Shown here one piece after another: positions 13,401-26,593 of a stretch of 64,000 bases of DNA. Origin of the DNA: Struthio camelus (Eukaryota; Chordata; Aves; Struthioniformes; Struthionidae). The position numbers were made by a program, and so were the translations under genes. Numbering within the stretch: the first letter of the stretch is position 1; every line of letters starts with the position of its first letter. Where the stretch lies: positions 125,107,738 to 125,171,737 of the forward strand of contig NC_090944.1 of assembly GCF_040807025.1 (NCBI RefSeq), in the 5' to 3' direction. Under the pieces are notes generated by a model, which was not told the DNA's origin, ran no database searches, and worked only from the letters and a program-made list of their open reading frames with translations.

Positions 13401-14153
13401 TGGTACCTCTTATCTGGCATCCTTTAACTTAAATGCTATTGAAATTACATTCCCAACACATCAGGACCAGGATCAGGACCTAGGTGGAGACCTCCAGGTA
13501 CAAAGACAGAAACAAAATGAGTAGTAGTGTTGGCAGTGTGCCTTTTCGTCCTTGTGAAGTAGAAAATAGGCACCAGCTATCCTCTCTCATCTTTCTGCAA
13601 ACTCAGATGGTTTCGGCCAAAAAACAGATGGTTAACTTTGCTTTGCTCACCACCCTAGACCCTCTTAGAAGCCTAATGAAAACAGAGAAAAAAAGTCCAC
13701 AGTCCAGCATAGTTCAATTCTTCTCCATTTGTTGGAAATGAACAGCTTGAACACAGCAAGGTTTTCAGATATAAAACTACAGCAGAACTAAATGTGGTTT
13801 TATTCTTTTTGCATAAGTTTGGCCTCATGAACTGCATGTCTGAGTTCCCTGCTCTGCTAGATAAGAAATCCAAGATGAAGTATCCATACCTGCTTTCCCC
13901 AGCCTCTGTAACTTTTCCAGTTTCCCTGCAATTCTTGGAGTAAGAGGAGTAATATAGAACTCTGCCATCTCTAGCCTCAGCCAAATTCCTCTAGTAAAGA
14001 AATTCTTAGCCAGTTACAACTCTCATTTCTATTCCACGCCATATATGTGGAATGTGCTAGCTATATCAGTGGAGTGGGAGTCCAAAGAGCATAGCAGTTT
14101 CTTCTTGCTAGAACTCTTGGGCCAAGACATCTCTTTTGTGTCTTTTTGCTTTG
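13401..14153. other. Intergenic, left flank of the CR1
   Basis: Short open frames on both strands (13484-13741 plus, 13673-13984 minus) have no recognised motif. The sequence up to TTTGGG at 14153 is the pre-insertion DNA at the 3' side of the CR1. Confidence 0.6.
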
Positions 14154-14237
14154 GGATCACAGAATCACAGAATCGTTTAGGTTGGAAGAGACCTCTGGAG
14201 ATCATCTAGTCCAACCTCCCTGCTCAAGCAGGGTCCT

Positions 14238-14799
14238 CTAGAGCATATTGCCCAGGATCGCATCCAGACGGGTTTTGGATATCTCCAGCGAAGGAGACTC
14301 CACTACCCCTCTGGGCAACCTGTTCCAGTGCTCTGTCACCCTCACAGGAAAGACGTTTTTCCTCAGGTTTAGGTGGAACTTCCTGTGGTTCAGTTTCTGC
14401 CCGTTGCCTCTTGTCCTGTTGCTGGGCACCATGGAGAAGAGGCTGGCCTCATCCTCTTGACACTCCCCCTTCAGATACTTATACACATTGATCAGATCGC
14501 CTCTCAATCTTCTCTTCTCCAGGCTGAACAGGCCCAGCTCTCGCAGCCTTTCTTCAGAGGAGAGGTGCTCCAGCCCTCTAATCATCTTGGTAGCCCTCCG
14601 CTGGACTCTCTCCAGGAGTGCCGTGTCTCTCTTGCACTGGGGAGCCCAGAACTGGACACAGTGAGGCCTCCAGGTGGGGCCTCACCAGGGCTGAGGAGAG
14701 GGGCAGGATCACCTCCCTCCACCTGCTGGCAACACTCTGCCTAATGCACCCCAGGATACCATTGGCCTTCCTGGCCACAAGGGCACATTGCTGCCTCAT
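14238..14799 (-). pseudogene. CR1 ORF2 C-terminal domain remnant
   Basis: Two stretches in different frames (14578-14799 and 14238-14585) give the CR1 ORF2 tail: [20 protein letters not shown], then [54 protein letters not shown] and the stop after LDAILGNML. The frame shift falls near 14.6 kb, in the block that normally reads WAPQ...LLERVQRR. The stop at 14238 is the normal end of ORF2. About 80 bases of 3' UTR follow. Confidence 0.92.
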
Positions 14800-15479
14800 G
14801 CTCTTAACTTCTTGTCCACCAGGACACCCAGGTCCTTCTCTGCAGAGCTGCTTTCCAGCAGGTCAGTCCCCAGCCTGTACTGCTGCATGAGGTTATTCCT
14901 CCCTAGGGGCAGGACCCTGCCCTTGCCTTTGTGGAACTTCAGGAGGTTCCTCTCCGCCCAACTCTCCAGCCTGTCCAGGTCTCTCTGAAGGGCAGCACAG
15001 CCTTCTGGTGTGTCAGCCGCTCTCCCCAGTTTAGTATCATCAGCAAACTTGCTGAGGGTGCACTCTGTCCCTTCCTCCAGGTCATTGATGAATATGTTGA
15101 ACAAGACCCGACCCAGGACTGACCCCTGGGGGACACCACTAGCCACAGGCCTCCAACTTGACTCTGCGCCATTCACCACAACCCTCTGAGCTCGGCCATC
15201 CAGCCAGTTCTCAATCCACCTCACTCTCCACTCATCCTGCCCACACTTCCTGAGCTTACCTAGGAGGATGTGATGGGAGACAGTGTCCAAAGCCTTGCTG
15301 AAGTCCAGGGAGACAACATCCACTGCTCTCCCCTCATCTACCCAGCCAGTCATCCCGTCATAGAAGGCATTCAGATTGGTCAAGCATGTTTTCCCTTTGG
15401 TGAATCCATGCTGACTACTCCTGATCCCCTTCCTGTCCTCCACATGCTTAGTGATGACCTCCAGGAGGAGCTGTTCCAT
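14796..15479 (-). pseudogene. CR1 reverse transcriptase core remnant
   Basis: A 227-codon open stretch carries the RT palm. Motif A is [20 protein letters not shown], motif B is [12 protein letters not shown], and motif C is [10 protein letters not shown] with the catalytic Asp pair. The thumb follows ([16 protein letters not shown]). The catalytic aspartates are all present, so the loss of activity comes from frame breaks and 5' truncation, not from the active site. The frame stops just after LVDKKLRA, where an intact element continues. Confidence 0.95.
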
Positions 15480-16151
15480 CAGCTTTCCAGGGATGGAGGG
15501 GAGGCTGACAGGCCTGTAGTTTCCTGGCTCCTCCTTCTTGCTGTTTTTTTGAAGACTGGGGTGACATTGGCTTTCTTCCAGTCCTCAGGCACCTCCCCTG
15601 ATCTCCAGGACCTTTCCAAGATGATGGAGAGTGGCCTAGCGATAACATCCGCCAGCTCCCTCAGCCCTCGTGGGTGCATCCCGTCAGGGCCCATGGATTT
15701 ATGGATGTCAAGTTTGGACAAACTTGGACAAAAGATCTCTAACCTGATCCTCCTCCACCAAGGGAGAGTCTTCCTTTCTCCAGACTTCCTCTCTTGTCCC
15801 CAGGGTCTGGAATTCCTCAGGACTGGCCTTAGCAGTGAAGACGGAAGCAAAGAAGGCATTCAATAACTCCGTCTTCTCTATATCCTTTGTTACCAGGGCA
15901 CCCGCCCCATTCAGCAGCGGGCCCACGTTTTCCCTAGTCTTCCTTTTGCTATGGATGTATTTGAAGAAGCCCTTCTTGTTGTCCTTGACATCCCTTGCCA
16001 GATTTAATTCCAACTGGGCCTTAGCCTTCCTTGTCGCATCGCTGCACACTCTGACAACGTCCCTGTATTCCTCCCTTCCTGTCCCCTTTTCCACATTCTG
16101 TAGACTTCCTTCTTCTGTTGGAGTTTTGTCAGGAGTTCCTTGCTCATCCAT
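15479..16151 (-). pseudogene. CR1 ORF2 linker and N-terminal RT region, frameshifted
   Basis: Two overlapping open stretches (15708-16151 and 15479-15859) in different frames together carry the segment between endonuclease and RT. Recognisable blocks are LELNLARDVKDNKKGFFKYI, LLNAFFASVFTAKASPEEFQ, and then the GPDGMHPRGLRELADVIARP block that opens the RT fingers. The change of frame between them shows at least one indel relative to an intact ORF2. A further frame change lies near 16150. Confidence 0.88.
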
Positions 16152-16198
16152 GTAGGTCTCCTGCCCGCTTTGCTGGACTTCTTACTCAGAGGGATGCA

Positions 16199-16894
16199 CT
16201 ACTCTTGAGCCTGGAGGAGGTGATGCTTGAATATTAACCAGCTTTCTTGGACCCCTCTTCCTTCTAGGGCCCTACCCCAGGAGATTCCCCTAAGTAGGTC
16301 CCTGAAGAGGCCAAAGTCAGCTCTCCTCAAGTCCAGCGTTGCAATCCTACTCATTGCCCTGCTCCCTCCTCGTAGGATCCTGAACTCCACCATCTCATGG
16401 TCACTGCAGCCAAGGCTGCCCCCAACCTTCACCTCTCCAACTAGACCCTCTCTGTTCGTTAGTACAAGGTCTAGCATTGCACCTCTCCTCGTTGGCGTCT
16501 CCACCACCTGAGTCAAGAAATTATCATCAATCCTCTGCAGGAACCTCTTTGACTGTTTGTGCCTAGCTGTGCTGTCTTCCCAGCAGATGTCAGGGTGGTT
16601 GAAGTCTCCCATGAGAACCAGGGCCTGTGATCGTGAGGCTACTTCCAGCTGTCGGTAGAAGGCCTCGTCGATGACTTCCTCCTGGTCAGGTGGCCTGTAG
16701 TAAACCCCCACAACGGTGTCGCCCATGTTAGCCTGCCCTTTAATCCTTACCCATAGGCTCTCAACTTGCTCTTCATCCACCCCGAGGCAGAGCTCCATAC
16801 ATTCTAGTTGCTCCCTCACATAAAGAGCAACTCCACCACCTCGCCTTCCTGGCCTGTCTTTCCTAAAAAGCACATAGCCATCCATGACAGCCAT
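16199..16894 (-). pseudogene. CR1 ORF2 endonuclease domain remnant
   Basis: A 231-codon open stretch carries the middle and C-terminal part of the AP-like endonuclease. The visible motifs are GRRGGGVALYVRE, VGVYYRPPD, LMGDFNHPDICW and the catalytic-histidine motif CSDHEMVEF. The N-terminal blocks that carry the first Asn and the catalytic Glu are missing because the copy is truncated at about the AMDGY position. The frame ends in TAG just after LLQAQE, where the family normally reads on into the RT linker, so this stop is a real lesion. Confidence 0.93.
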
Positions 16895-18660
16895 CCATAT
16901 GGCACATAGCCATCCATGGATCTTCTAGTCCATCTTATCTCTTTCAGCTCCTTCAGATAAGGCCCCTTCCGAGTGTGGCATTAGACAGCACCTGACAGGA
17001 AGACACAGATCCCAGGTAAAATTTCTAGGTGATACCAGAACAACAGGATCATACAGGGGGTCGCGATCTGCCCCGTGGCTTATGCTACTTCCATAAGGTT
17101 AGGTCATCCACTTTACAAAATGTTAATGCACAACTTGAAGAACGCCCAGCTAACTATTTGCTAGTCTAGCAAATATTAACTGAATCCTGAAGTGCAAGCT
17201 ATGCTTGTCTCATGGCAAACCCTTCCCAACTAACTACACTTAGCTAAAATGAATATGCATATGAAGTACCAACGTTGCTAGGATGGCCCAAGTCCAACAC
17301 TGACAGACAGACAGAATCTAAATGAACCAATCTAGCTAAACTGGTGCTGGAGAACAGAGTACCAAAGCATCATATCACCGTCCACTGGAACAGAGTGAAA
17401 AATGTTCAGAGACCAACTGCAGATGCGAGAAATTAACATTTGAAAATATCACAACCCCCTTCCAAAGTATGTTACACAACCCTACAATGGGAAAAGCGAC
17501 CTAGGCAGCAGACATGGCAGTGAAATTGAAATCAGATGCTGCATACTACACATGCAACAGACTGACGCTTCAAAGAATATCCCAGAAACAAAATAAACGC
17601 GATTTCTACTCTGACTCATTCATTTTAAAGGATTCCTCAAATGCCTCAGTGATACATTGTCAATGATGTCATTCTGGAAGTTTATACAACTGTTTGTAAT
17701 TATCCTAGAACTGTTTATAAATCAGCAAACCAAAGGAGATGTCCCTTTCTTAACATATAGTCTTACTGCATCCTCCTTTTGAGACTCTGAAATTAACAGG
17801 ATATGAAAAGTAAGCTTTTAAAATCATCTGATTGAAGTCTGATCTGCTGATCAGGTGCTGACCAAAAAATTACACCTTCCAGATAAAATAAAGCACATTA
17901 AAAAATAGACATTTTGCCAAAGAAAGCATTTTGAGAAAAAATAGCAGTGCACAGAGTTTGCCAGACAAATAACACAGAGAGCTATTAAATACACATAAAG
18001 AATAACAGAATCTTATTTTTATAGTGCTACCCTCTAGAGACGTTATGTTGCTGATGCACGTAAGCCAGCTAAAGCAGTGACTCAAAAGACGTTCACGTTG
18101 GAGAATGGTATCATCACAGAAGAAGCAACTTACCAGAGTGCTCAAAAGGGCATTCTGGGCCTACTAAATTGTTTAATAAACAAACAAAAATCCTAAAACC
18201 TTGTAGGCAGAAAATATCTTTTTTTAACTGGATCATCAACTGTTATTTCCATTCGTGTATTGTTTTTCAGACTATACCTCCCCAGAAGAATTATAAACCA
18301 TATATTATATGTCGCATATATTTCCAATCAAGCTCTCAAAACAAGACAACTACTACAGGCTTGGAATTAACATTATAATTCAAATCTGAAAGTTTACGTA
18401 TTCAATGCATATATTAAAAGGTATGTTGTAACTAGTGTTTTGAGGAGAGCCTGTAGGAAATGTCAGATTTTCTTTAACTCTAACCATTGTTTTCATGTTG
18501 ATTTGATTGAACCTATGTTTTAAGAACTTTAACAGATACGTTCTTTCATTTTTGCCTGTTGCTAGTACTGAGCCAAGCGTTTCTATTCTTTCTCCGTGTA
18601 ATAACTTTGCACTGCTATGCTACCAAGAGCTAAAAAACAGTCAATAAACATTAATTAACA

Positions 18661-18800
18661 CTTGCACAGCACCTTGTAAGGTGGTTTTCTACAGTTTTAC
18701 AGATGGAAAAAGCTGAGACACTAAAAGGGACTCTTGGACTGTATAGTGAATCAGTAGTAGCACTGGAATAAAGCCAAGAAATCCTCATTCCCATTACTAC
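18661..18800 (+). repeat. MIR-like remnant
   Basis: ACAGTTTTACAGATGGAAAA then AGCTGAGACACTAAAAGGGA and a region of TAGTGAATCAGTAGTAGCAC follow the MIR order of motifs with heavy divergence. Confidence 0.5.
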
Positions 18801-21800
18801 AATATCTGACCTCAGCCCTTTCTTGGCTTGTTTTTTAGTGGTTAAATCACCCACTGATTCCCCTACTTTGAACTCCTGTTTCAAATCAGGTTTGTTGGAA
18901 TTGCTACTGCAGCTATTCACCCAAACCTGATGGGTTTGGCCTTCATTTATTCTAAGTCCTTACAGGAAAAAAATCAAGGTTTCTTCGTGACTTATTAGAA
19001 AGCAGCTTCTGCAATATTGCAAAGCTAAACACAGTTCTAAGGTTCCCATCATTTCACTTGTAGCTCCCAGACGCTTTTGTGGTAGAGTGGGCAGGGAACA
19101 AGAGTCTTCCTGTGTTCAGGCATCCACAGCTCTATACATAGACATTTCCACCAGAATCTTGCAGCTAGTCCAGCAAAAGACCACAGGAAAGATCATTAAT
19201 TATACCTAAAGCTCTTCACTCTTCTATTGCCTGCAAAGTCCTCTCTTCCAGTAACCACATTTTCCAGATGTTTCTTGAGATCATCTAGTACTTTTGTTTG
19301 CAGCTCTACCTTCCTACGTATCAGTTGGTCAGTAGTACATATCCTACATACAGTTCCTACATATCAGTGGTAAGTCAGTTTGGTCTAGCCTTTTTAGAGG
19401 ACAACCTCGGATGTCAACTTCTAGCATGCACAGAAAGTGAGTTCTCAGTCCCACCCTATCCCACTCCCTTTCTAGACATAGGGATCACTCCCCTGAGATA
19501 AATGCAGCGGTGAAGGAGGAATTGTCTTGCACAGCAAATCCAGTCTACACATTATGAGTTCAAAAACTCCCATCATGAGTAAGAATCACTACCAGATGTG
19601 CTTAGACCTGTTTTGGAGGCTTGATATTGTAGACTATTAAAAGACCACTCAATCAAAGAAATTGCAAAAACTAGGTGTCCTTCACAAAGGGACACGAAAC
19701 TGAGCAGTTATGCAGATTGCTCCAGAGACTGTCAGTTGTGCAAGATTGTAGAACCTTATTTGTGATTCTACCTTGCCAATTTGTTTGCATAATAGTTGAA
19801 AGGTGGTGCTGATGAAACTTTTCCTGCAGTTTGATGGGCCAGTGCTAACTTGCCCCGGTTCAAAGTCAAAACATAGAATAAAATTAAAACCGAAGCATTT
19901 GCAAGGTCAGTATTTTGCATTATTTTGTGCTGAATTAATCTGCAATGTTCCTCTTCAATTTAGTAACTATTTCCAGCTGGTATTTGACAAATTTTTCTAA
20001 GGTAACCGGAGCCTTTAGTAACAGTTACACTGGCTCTATTACAGTTAAATCTTATCTTTCATTTCCCCAATCTTTAGCAATTCTGTCTCTTGAAGTTTGT
20101 TGAAGTTAAATAGAGAATACACCTAACTCAGGTGATCTCTATTGACTCTGAAGTCGTTTACATGAATGATTTATGCCAGCTGAGAATCTGGTAACATTTG
20201 CTTGAAAGACAGCAAGTGCACTTCTTGCCGCTTTTTCTCTAGATTAATATTCATAGCTATCAGTGATGGAGTTTTCATGTGTATTTAGTTCAGTGCTGAT
20301 ATAATCAGCAAGATTAAGCAATCAGAGAGATACAATCCAACATATTTTGATTAAATTTTAAAATTCATGTAAATTCTATGTAAAGCTTTATGCTGCTGTA
20401 ATTGGACAATTAATATAACTTTGGTCATAGCAGCCAAGCTCAAAATTCATTCTCTGTATGGCTGTAGCAGGTGAGACACCCTGAAGGTCTCTAATCCTGG
20501 TAACGGTATAATCAACAAGGCACTAGTGTTTATTCTAGAAACAGCACCATGAGATTTTGTGCCTGGAAGTGCAGTCTGCAGATGACAGTTGTTTCCCTGG
20601 TTATAATGAGAACAGTTACAAGTAGCATCAAGCCAGTAATGACAATTTTTACAGGTAGCTGGGTCCAGTCTTCTCTTCCATTTCCAGCTCAGATACTGAA
20701 ACAGTCTACAAAGATGTGTTTACAAACACTTAGTGAGACCACAGCAAGCTGAAGCAATTCAAACTAGTTCTACTTTTTCCCCTTCCATTAATAAACAACA
20801 TCATGAGATGTCCATTTACAGTACTGTATTACATATATTACTGTAAGATTTTTTTAGATTACAAATTCATCACTTGCATTCATTATTGACGCTAACACTT
20901 TAATAAGTCATATGAAAGCATTCATTATTACCTGACTAGCTTCCACCTGCGCTTAACCACATTAGGAGGACATTACTCCTATGGCCTCCATCTGACTGAC
21001 ACACCTCAGGAAGCCCAACGTCACTGTTACAAGGTCGTTTTTACAGATGTGTGTGTTTTCCCATTGCAATCACAAAAGAGCAAACATTGACAGATTTACG
21101 TAATCTGTTGTTTTGAGATGAGTATGTGAAGAACAATCATGACCTTGATCCCTCCTCGTGTAGCAAATGTCTGGATGACCTATCAGTTGTAGCTTGCAAA
21201 ACATTTTCCAGCCTCTTCCCTACTTAGGGTGAATGGCGCAACCCTGAGCAAAGCCAATGCACCTCAGTACACTCACCAAGTATTTTACTGTTCCCAGTTC
21301 CCACAGTGCTTGACCAGTTTAAAGATTATTCATGACAGGAATACCCAAGTCATTAATCCTCTTGGCAAGCGGTGGAAACAGAAAATGCCAAAACTCAGGC
21401 TTTTCAAGAGTGCTTCTAAAGGTCAAGGTCTTGTCCAAACACAGCGAGAGTCTACAAAGCATATTTTGATGAAATACAGAAAACTTACCTACAGTTAAAG
21501 CAGAATCAACAGTTGCACTAGCTTATATCTTCAGGAAGAAGTTTTTGTCAGGACAGTGCTATAGTTTAGTCCTCCCCTCATTTCATATTCCTCACAGAAG
21601 TATTAGTTTAACCACATCAGGGAAAATATGCATATGCTCTCCTTTTCTGGAAAGCATTAAACATATTCTTATATCAGTGATGGGGAGGAGGGACAGATGG
21701 AGGATAAAAAGCCATGCATTGACTTTCTGAAATACATGAAGCTGGTATCATATATTCCCTTAGTTCAGGTTGCCTTTGATTCTTTCACGAAGGAAGAGTA

Positions 21801-24800
21801 CTCATCCATGCAGAAGCTTTTAAAATCTTTTAGGTCACCCCGTCTTGCAAATTAAGAGTTTCAGAGTCAGACCTAGACTTTCCTGGGCACACTGTAATCT
21901 CTACTGTTAAAACACAGGCACTCCCTGAAAAATAATTCTACAGTATGACAGGCACTCCCTTCAGGAGGATATGACAAAGAAGTTGTGGGAAGCAGTATGC
22001 ATGAGTATATACCCTGGCCGATCCTCCATGAACTAACTCGAGCCATTTAATCTCATCTCCAAGGAAACTGCACTACACTTCAAAAGGCATTTATCTCTTA
22101 TTTCTATCCTACTCCTCTGCTTTTATTATTTTTGCAACATCAAACATGTGTAGGCATATCTTCACCATTAACCCACTCTAGAGTTTCTTCTCTAGACTCC
22201 TCAGTCTTCCTGGCCATAACATATCAGGAAAGCACTTCCTGCAGGCTGTAACCCATTCATTTTGACTATGCAGGTTGCCCTCTCTGCAAAAGAGACTACA
22301 TGCAATTCCTTTCCGATTCCCTTCCAAGCCCAAGTTCTCCTGAATTCCAAGGTACTTTTCCCTTAAGCTAAAGCTTCAGCTAAATCCAAGGCAAGGACAT
22401 CTCTCACTAGTATTTATCTATATGGTTCAATAAGCTTCCCTGGGCTGTATCCACAGAAGCAGCAGCACTACTGCTTTTCAGCCGGTGGGATTCTCAACAA
22501 AGTTTGAGGTAGACTCATATGTGTGCACACTATAACAAAAAACGAGAACAGTATAAGGAACTCATTATCAAGCTAATGACAAGATGAGAACATTTAGTTG
22601 CCGTAGGTTGAAAAACGGGAAAAAAATGTGATCTTGAAAAGCACCTTATAACTTTCACCGGTGCCCTCCTTTTTGATTTTAGTCTGAGTTACCTTATGAC
22701 GATTTCTGCAAGCTCGGGGGTAGTCAGCAAAATTCCCAGTGAGAACAACGGTATAAGCACACAAACATATGAGTATTCTGTAATTCATTTAAGCCTAAAT
22801 TAAAAAACAACAAAAACAAAACCATGAAAACTTGCTCTTGTTACCGCTGTTGTATTACGCTGTCGCTGTTAAGATAGAACAAAGAAAGAAGTACTGCTAG
22901 AGTAGAGCCAACTGTTCCAAAGGTGAGAGCTGCCTGCCTTCAGGTACAGCTTGTCATCCTCTAAAGGAGGAAGGGAGGAAGAAATAACTTCATCCAGGGA
23001 TAAAAAAACCTGGTTGGTTTCACTCGGCCTAGGTCAAATGTGAAGGGTGAAACATTTTGTGAGCTCTGCCTAACTTCGACCGATGCTGAATCTCCTGTTC
23101 CCAACAGCCAATGGTGAAAGCCCTGTTCTTTCGACTGTGTCCTGTCTCAAAGTCTCTAGGAGAGGCCAGGACCTGTCAGGTGTAGATGCTGCCCAAGCAC
23201 AGACTAAAAAGGGTGAAAATCAAATGATCTAACTCAAAACAACATTTCAGATAGTCAGTAAAAGGAAAAAGAGACATGCTGCTTCTAACTAAGATGCTAC
23301 TGAAAGGCCTGCTTTGAGGTGCAGTTACATTGATGATATCACAGAATTACTGGCAACACTGGCTTCAGTTCAGGATTGTGGCTAGGGCTAGTTAGTCTGG
23401 TTGAACTGCAGCTTTCCAAGAGATCGCTCATGCCTCAGCATCTCCATGGATCTTGTCTCTTACTTCCATTTAGCTCTGCCTCCAGTCCATCTGGGATATT
23501 CACTGATCCCACAGGGAGTAAAAGAGAACTGATAACACCTGGCATATTCAGCCACTGCTGCGGCAAGTGGGAGTGGGAAATAAATTGGATTAGAAACAGA
23601 AACACATCTTGTTCTGGTAGAAAGGCCCTCATCTGAGCAGCCTGACACTCTGGGAAACACTGCCCCACTGGCTGAAGGAAGATATAGCTAGCTTTCCCCT
23701 GAGATACAAAAACATGGTCTTATCTACCTGTCTCACAAAGAGACCTTCATCCAGCAGGACTAACCAATGGCTTTAACACCATATTAATTTGGTATGAGCT
23801 GACGTAGATCACATCAGAGGAATGCTTCCTTGACAAAAACTGCTGTGTGCTGCTAGCACAGGAGGCCTGGTTTTCTACCACAGGGGTTGCTTCATCAGGA
23901 GTCAAGGAAAAGGGAGACAATGAGCCCTATTTGGCCAGCAGGACCAGCTGTCCAAGAGCTCTCCTGCTGCTGGGAAGGAGAATCTCAAAAAAGACACAAG
24001 TCTACCTTCTGCTCCATTCTGGCATCCCCGTGAAACTGAGATGCAAGCAGGAGCCCATGCCCCAAATCTATCCAGCAGAATGGGCCTTTCATCATGCCAG
24101 CCTATTCACCAAGGCTAGTGAGAGATTCTGGTCTAAACTCAGAGTCCAGCACTGAGCTTCTGACATACTCAAAAGATGGATTTCAGACTACATCTCAAAA
24201 ACAACATCATACTTTGGTCACACCTCTTTCAATCTCCCATGCTGACTGCCCCAAAGACTGTATGTAGAGTGTACAGACCACACTCTACCTTCTCTCTAAA
24301 AAGAGAACCTCCTGACTTGTTAAGGCAGTGTTTTTGCACCATCAATCTGTTTAAGACCAAAGATCTTGGCACAAGGAATGTCTAAAGTTCCAGGACACTG
24401 CTGTTGTGGATACTTCCTCCCCCTTCAATTTAAGGGGCTCAGGTGAGTCAGACAACAGAATTCCTAACTGAATGTTGTAGGCTTGCTGGTTTTTTCTAAG
24501 CAAGCCAGTCAAGAAAGATCGTTTCTCATTGTTTCCCAACACTAGTTCCCACATTAGTTCCACTCCCTTGCTATTTCCCCAGGCAGGTTAGTCCAACTGC
24601 ATCTCCCATAGCAAAATTTGCTCAGGTAATCTATACAAAGAAAAAAAATTACCTGCAGTGAGGGTGTAAAACCAGCACTCATGATGTGCAGCTCCTCAGA
24701 CAAGCCAGTACTTTTAGAAGACTCTTAATAGTAACAGTATGTGAATAGTTTGATCTAAAAGGATGCAGAAAAATAATTAAATTGAGCAGACTGCCAAAAT

Positions 24801-25982
24801 GCCTGCTAATTAATTTTAACTGCCTCCAATATCAGTCGATAAGTAGGACATACTTTGAAATAATTTGGCTTGGGAGACCTCTAAAACGCCACTAACTATT
24901 TCATTTTCTAACTGCTTTGCTCTAGCTGAACACTTTTTGAACCCTGGGGAATCTGTTTGTACTTTGTTACTAACAGTAGCTTATCATAAAAAGATATTCT
25001 GTATTTGCATTTCTGTACGCAAGCTGGAGTCTGACATTAATATTTAAAGTCATTAGCTCAGATTTTAGTGAGTTATATTGACCCCTGCAAAGCACCCACA
25101 GAATTCATGTTTATTGGGTATACCAAGACATCAGGAAGATGATTACCTCAAAAGATGCAGGCGGGTTTCCCTCAACCCAGGGATGATAGGCCAAAATTTA
25201 CAAGCAAATGTTAAAAAAGATTTTTCATCTAGAATTATAAAAGGAGTGTAGCCAGCAAGGCTCCTTCTCCTTTTTACTCACTGAACAATCTGCCTCTTTA
25301 CAGTGCTGCTAATTCCCCTATACACTGTCTTCTACGCTTACAGAAGCCAAGGAGGACTTTATGAATGGTCTTTATACTTTACAGGCCAGGGTTTTATATT
25401 TGCTGGGAATTCTGTGATTCAGAACAGCTGTATTAACACCATACAACTGCAGTGGTTCCCTCTCTCAAAAAGAAACTAATAACCTATCTTACTCTCAGCT
25501 CCTGGAAGAGACACTTACCTTCTAGCTGTCCTTTGATAACAGTGAAAAGCATATGCTGAAAAAGAGAGGAAAAAATACACTGCAGACAGATTAATTCAAG
25601 AACACCAGAGATGCCTTGGCTAAGCAGACAGCAAAGTCAACTAGCATTGGCAGATCTGCGCTGATATGTTAGCCTAGTTCAGCCTCTCTCACTTCGTGCT
25701 ACGATGTATCTGTTCTTTTGAACTTATTTCTATTCACTCACGATTTGTGTTTGTATTGCCTTCAGCAGCTCAGCTATTTCCTGCATGCTCTACACACGCT
25801 ACAGTTTTCTTCTGTAACTGGACTACCAACTCCTTGAAAAAGACTGAAACTATCCAGCCTTCTAGTGCCCTCAATACCTTATCTGCTTTTTAACATTTGT
25901 ATGGTCACCCTATGCAACATTTCAAAGAAATGTGGAATATCACTGCACAAGTCTAGAAATAACATATTGTGTTACTGGTGGG

Positions 25983-26001
25983 TTTTTTTTTTTTTTTTTT
26001 T
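25983..26001 (+). repeat. Poly(T) tract of 19
   Basis: An uninterrupted T run. The flanks show no retrocopy that would make it a minus-strand poly(A) tail. Confidence 0.9.
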
Positions 26002-26416
26002 GCAATAATAGGCTTTTGAATCTACTAACCACTCACCATCAAATAAAATCCCTATGTAAACAATCCCCAAATGCAGCAAAGCATCAGCATGATTTTTTTC
26101 TAACTGGTTCAGGGTTAGATTTGTGACCTTGAAACAAACCCCCCAATATACTCATTGCACTAATCTCTTTTTACAGCATCCTGGTTCCAGAAACAAACTT
26201 TGTGCGCCTCTTTCCCTGCTCCCAGTTTCAAGTCCCCACCTTTTCTCCCAGATGAAGGCTTTTTTGGCTGCTTAACCTAAACTATATTCATTTGATTACT
26301 TCTTCTTTAGGCAAAGACAGGAGAGTGATTTTCTGGACTTGAAGCCTTTTTTATATAAAGTCAATATTGCTAAAGAATCACATAAAAACACTTTTCAAAG
26401 TAATGAAAAGGTAGTC

Positions 26417-26422
26417 TTTATT
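26417..26422 (-). terminator. Poly(A) signal AATAAA of the minus-strand locus
   Basis: TTTATT on plus is AATAAA on minus, 172 bases after the stop of the kelch-like exon. The minus strand 20-45 bases further on reads GTGTTTTTATGTGATTC, a GT/T-rich element of the kind that follows cleavage sites. Cleavage is expected near 26400. Confidence 0.55.
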
Positions 26423-26593
26423 TCATTTTCACTCAAAGATGACAGTTCTGTTGCATTTCTTCTTGTTTAACTAAAAGTCTAGATTCTTTCTGATTCTTTC
26501 TGTGTGTTTCTCAGCACAGGGCAAACTGGGAGACAAAAGTCTTAATAGAATTCAGAGAATTCATGCAGCTTTGGGATTCGATTCCCTTTTACT

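Larger units (their letters stand above)
14154..16918 (-). mobile_element. CR1 LINE (avian type), 5'-truncated
   Basis: The element reads on the minus strand. Its 3' end, seen on plus as ATCACAGAATCACAGAATCG then GTTTAGGTTGGAAGAGACC, is the usual avian CR1 tail with short ATTCTGTG repeats instead of poly(A). Going 5' it shows the C-terminal ORF2 region, reverse transcriptase and the end of the AP-endonuclease. At about 2.77 kb it lacks the 5' part of ORF2 and all of ORF1 (full CR1 is about 4.5 kb), the usual result of incomplete reverse transcription. No target-site duplication is visible, as is normal for CR1. Frameshifts and at least one stop make it inactive, but many family residues are kept, so it is not among the oldest copies. 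Confidence 0.97.
16919..26399. other. Intergenic, AT-rich
   Basis: Apart from the MIR-like remnant at 18.66 kb and a poly(T) run at 25.98 kb I see no gene, structured RNA or mobile element. All open frames are under 105 codons and unconvincing. Confidence 0.65.

Noticed and set aside
15270-15866. 198-codon plus-strand frame
   Set aside because: It is the antisense of the CR1 reverse transcriptase region.
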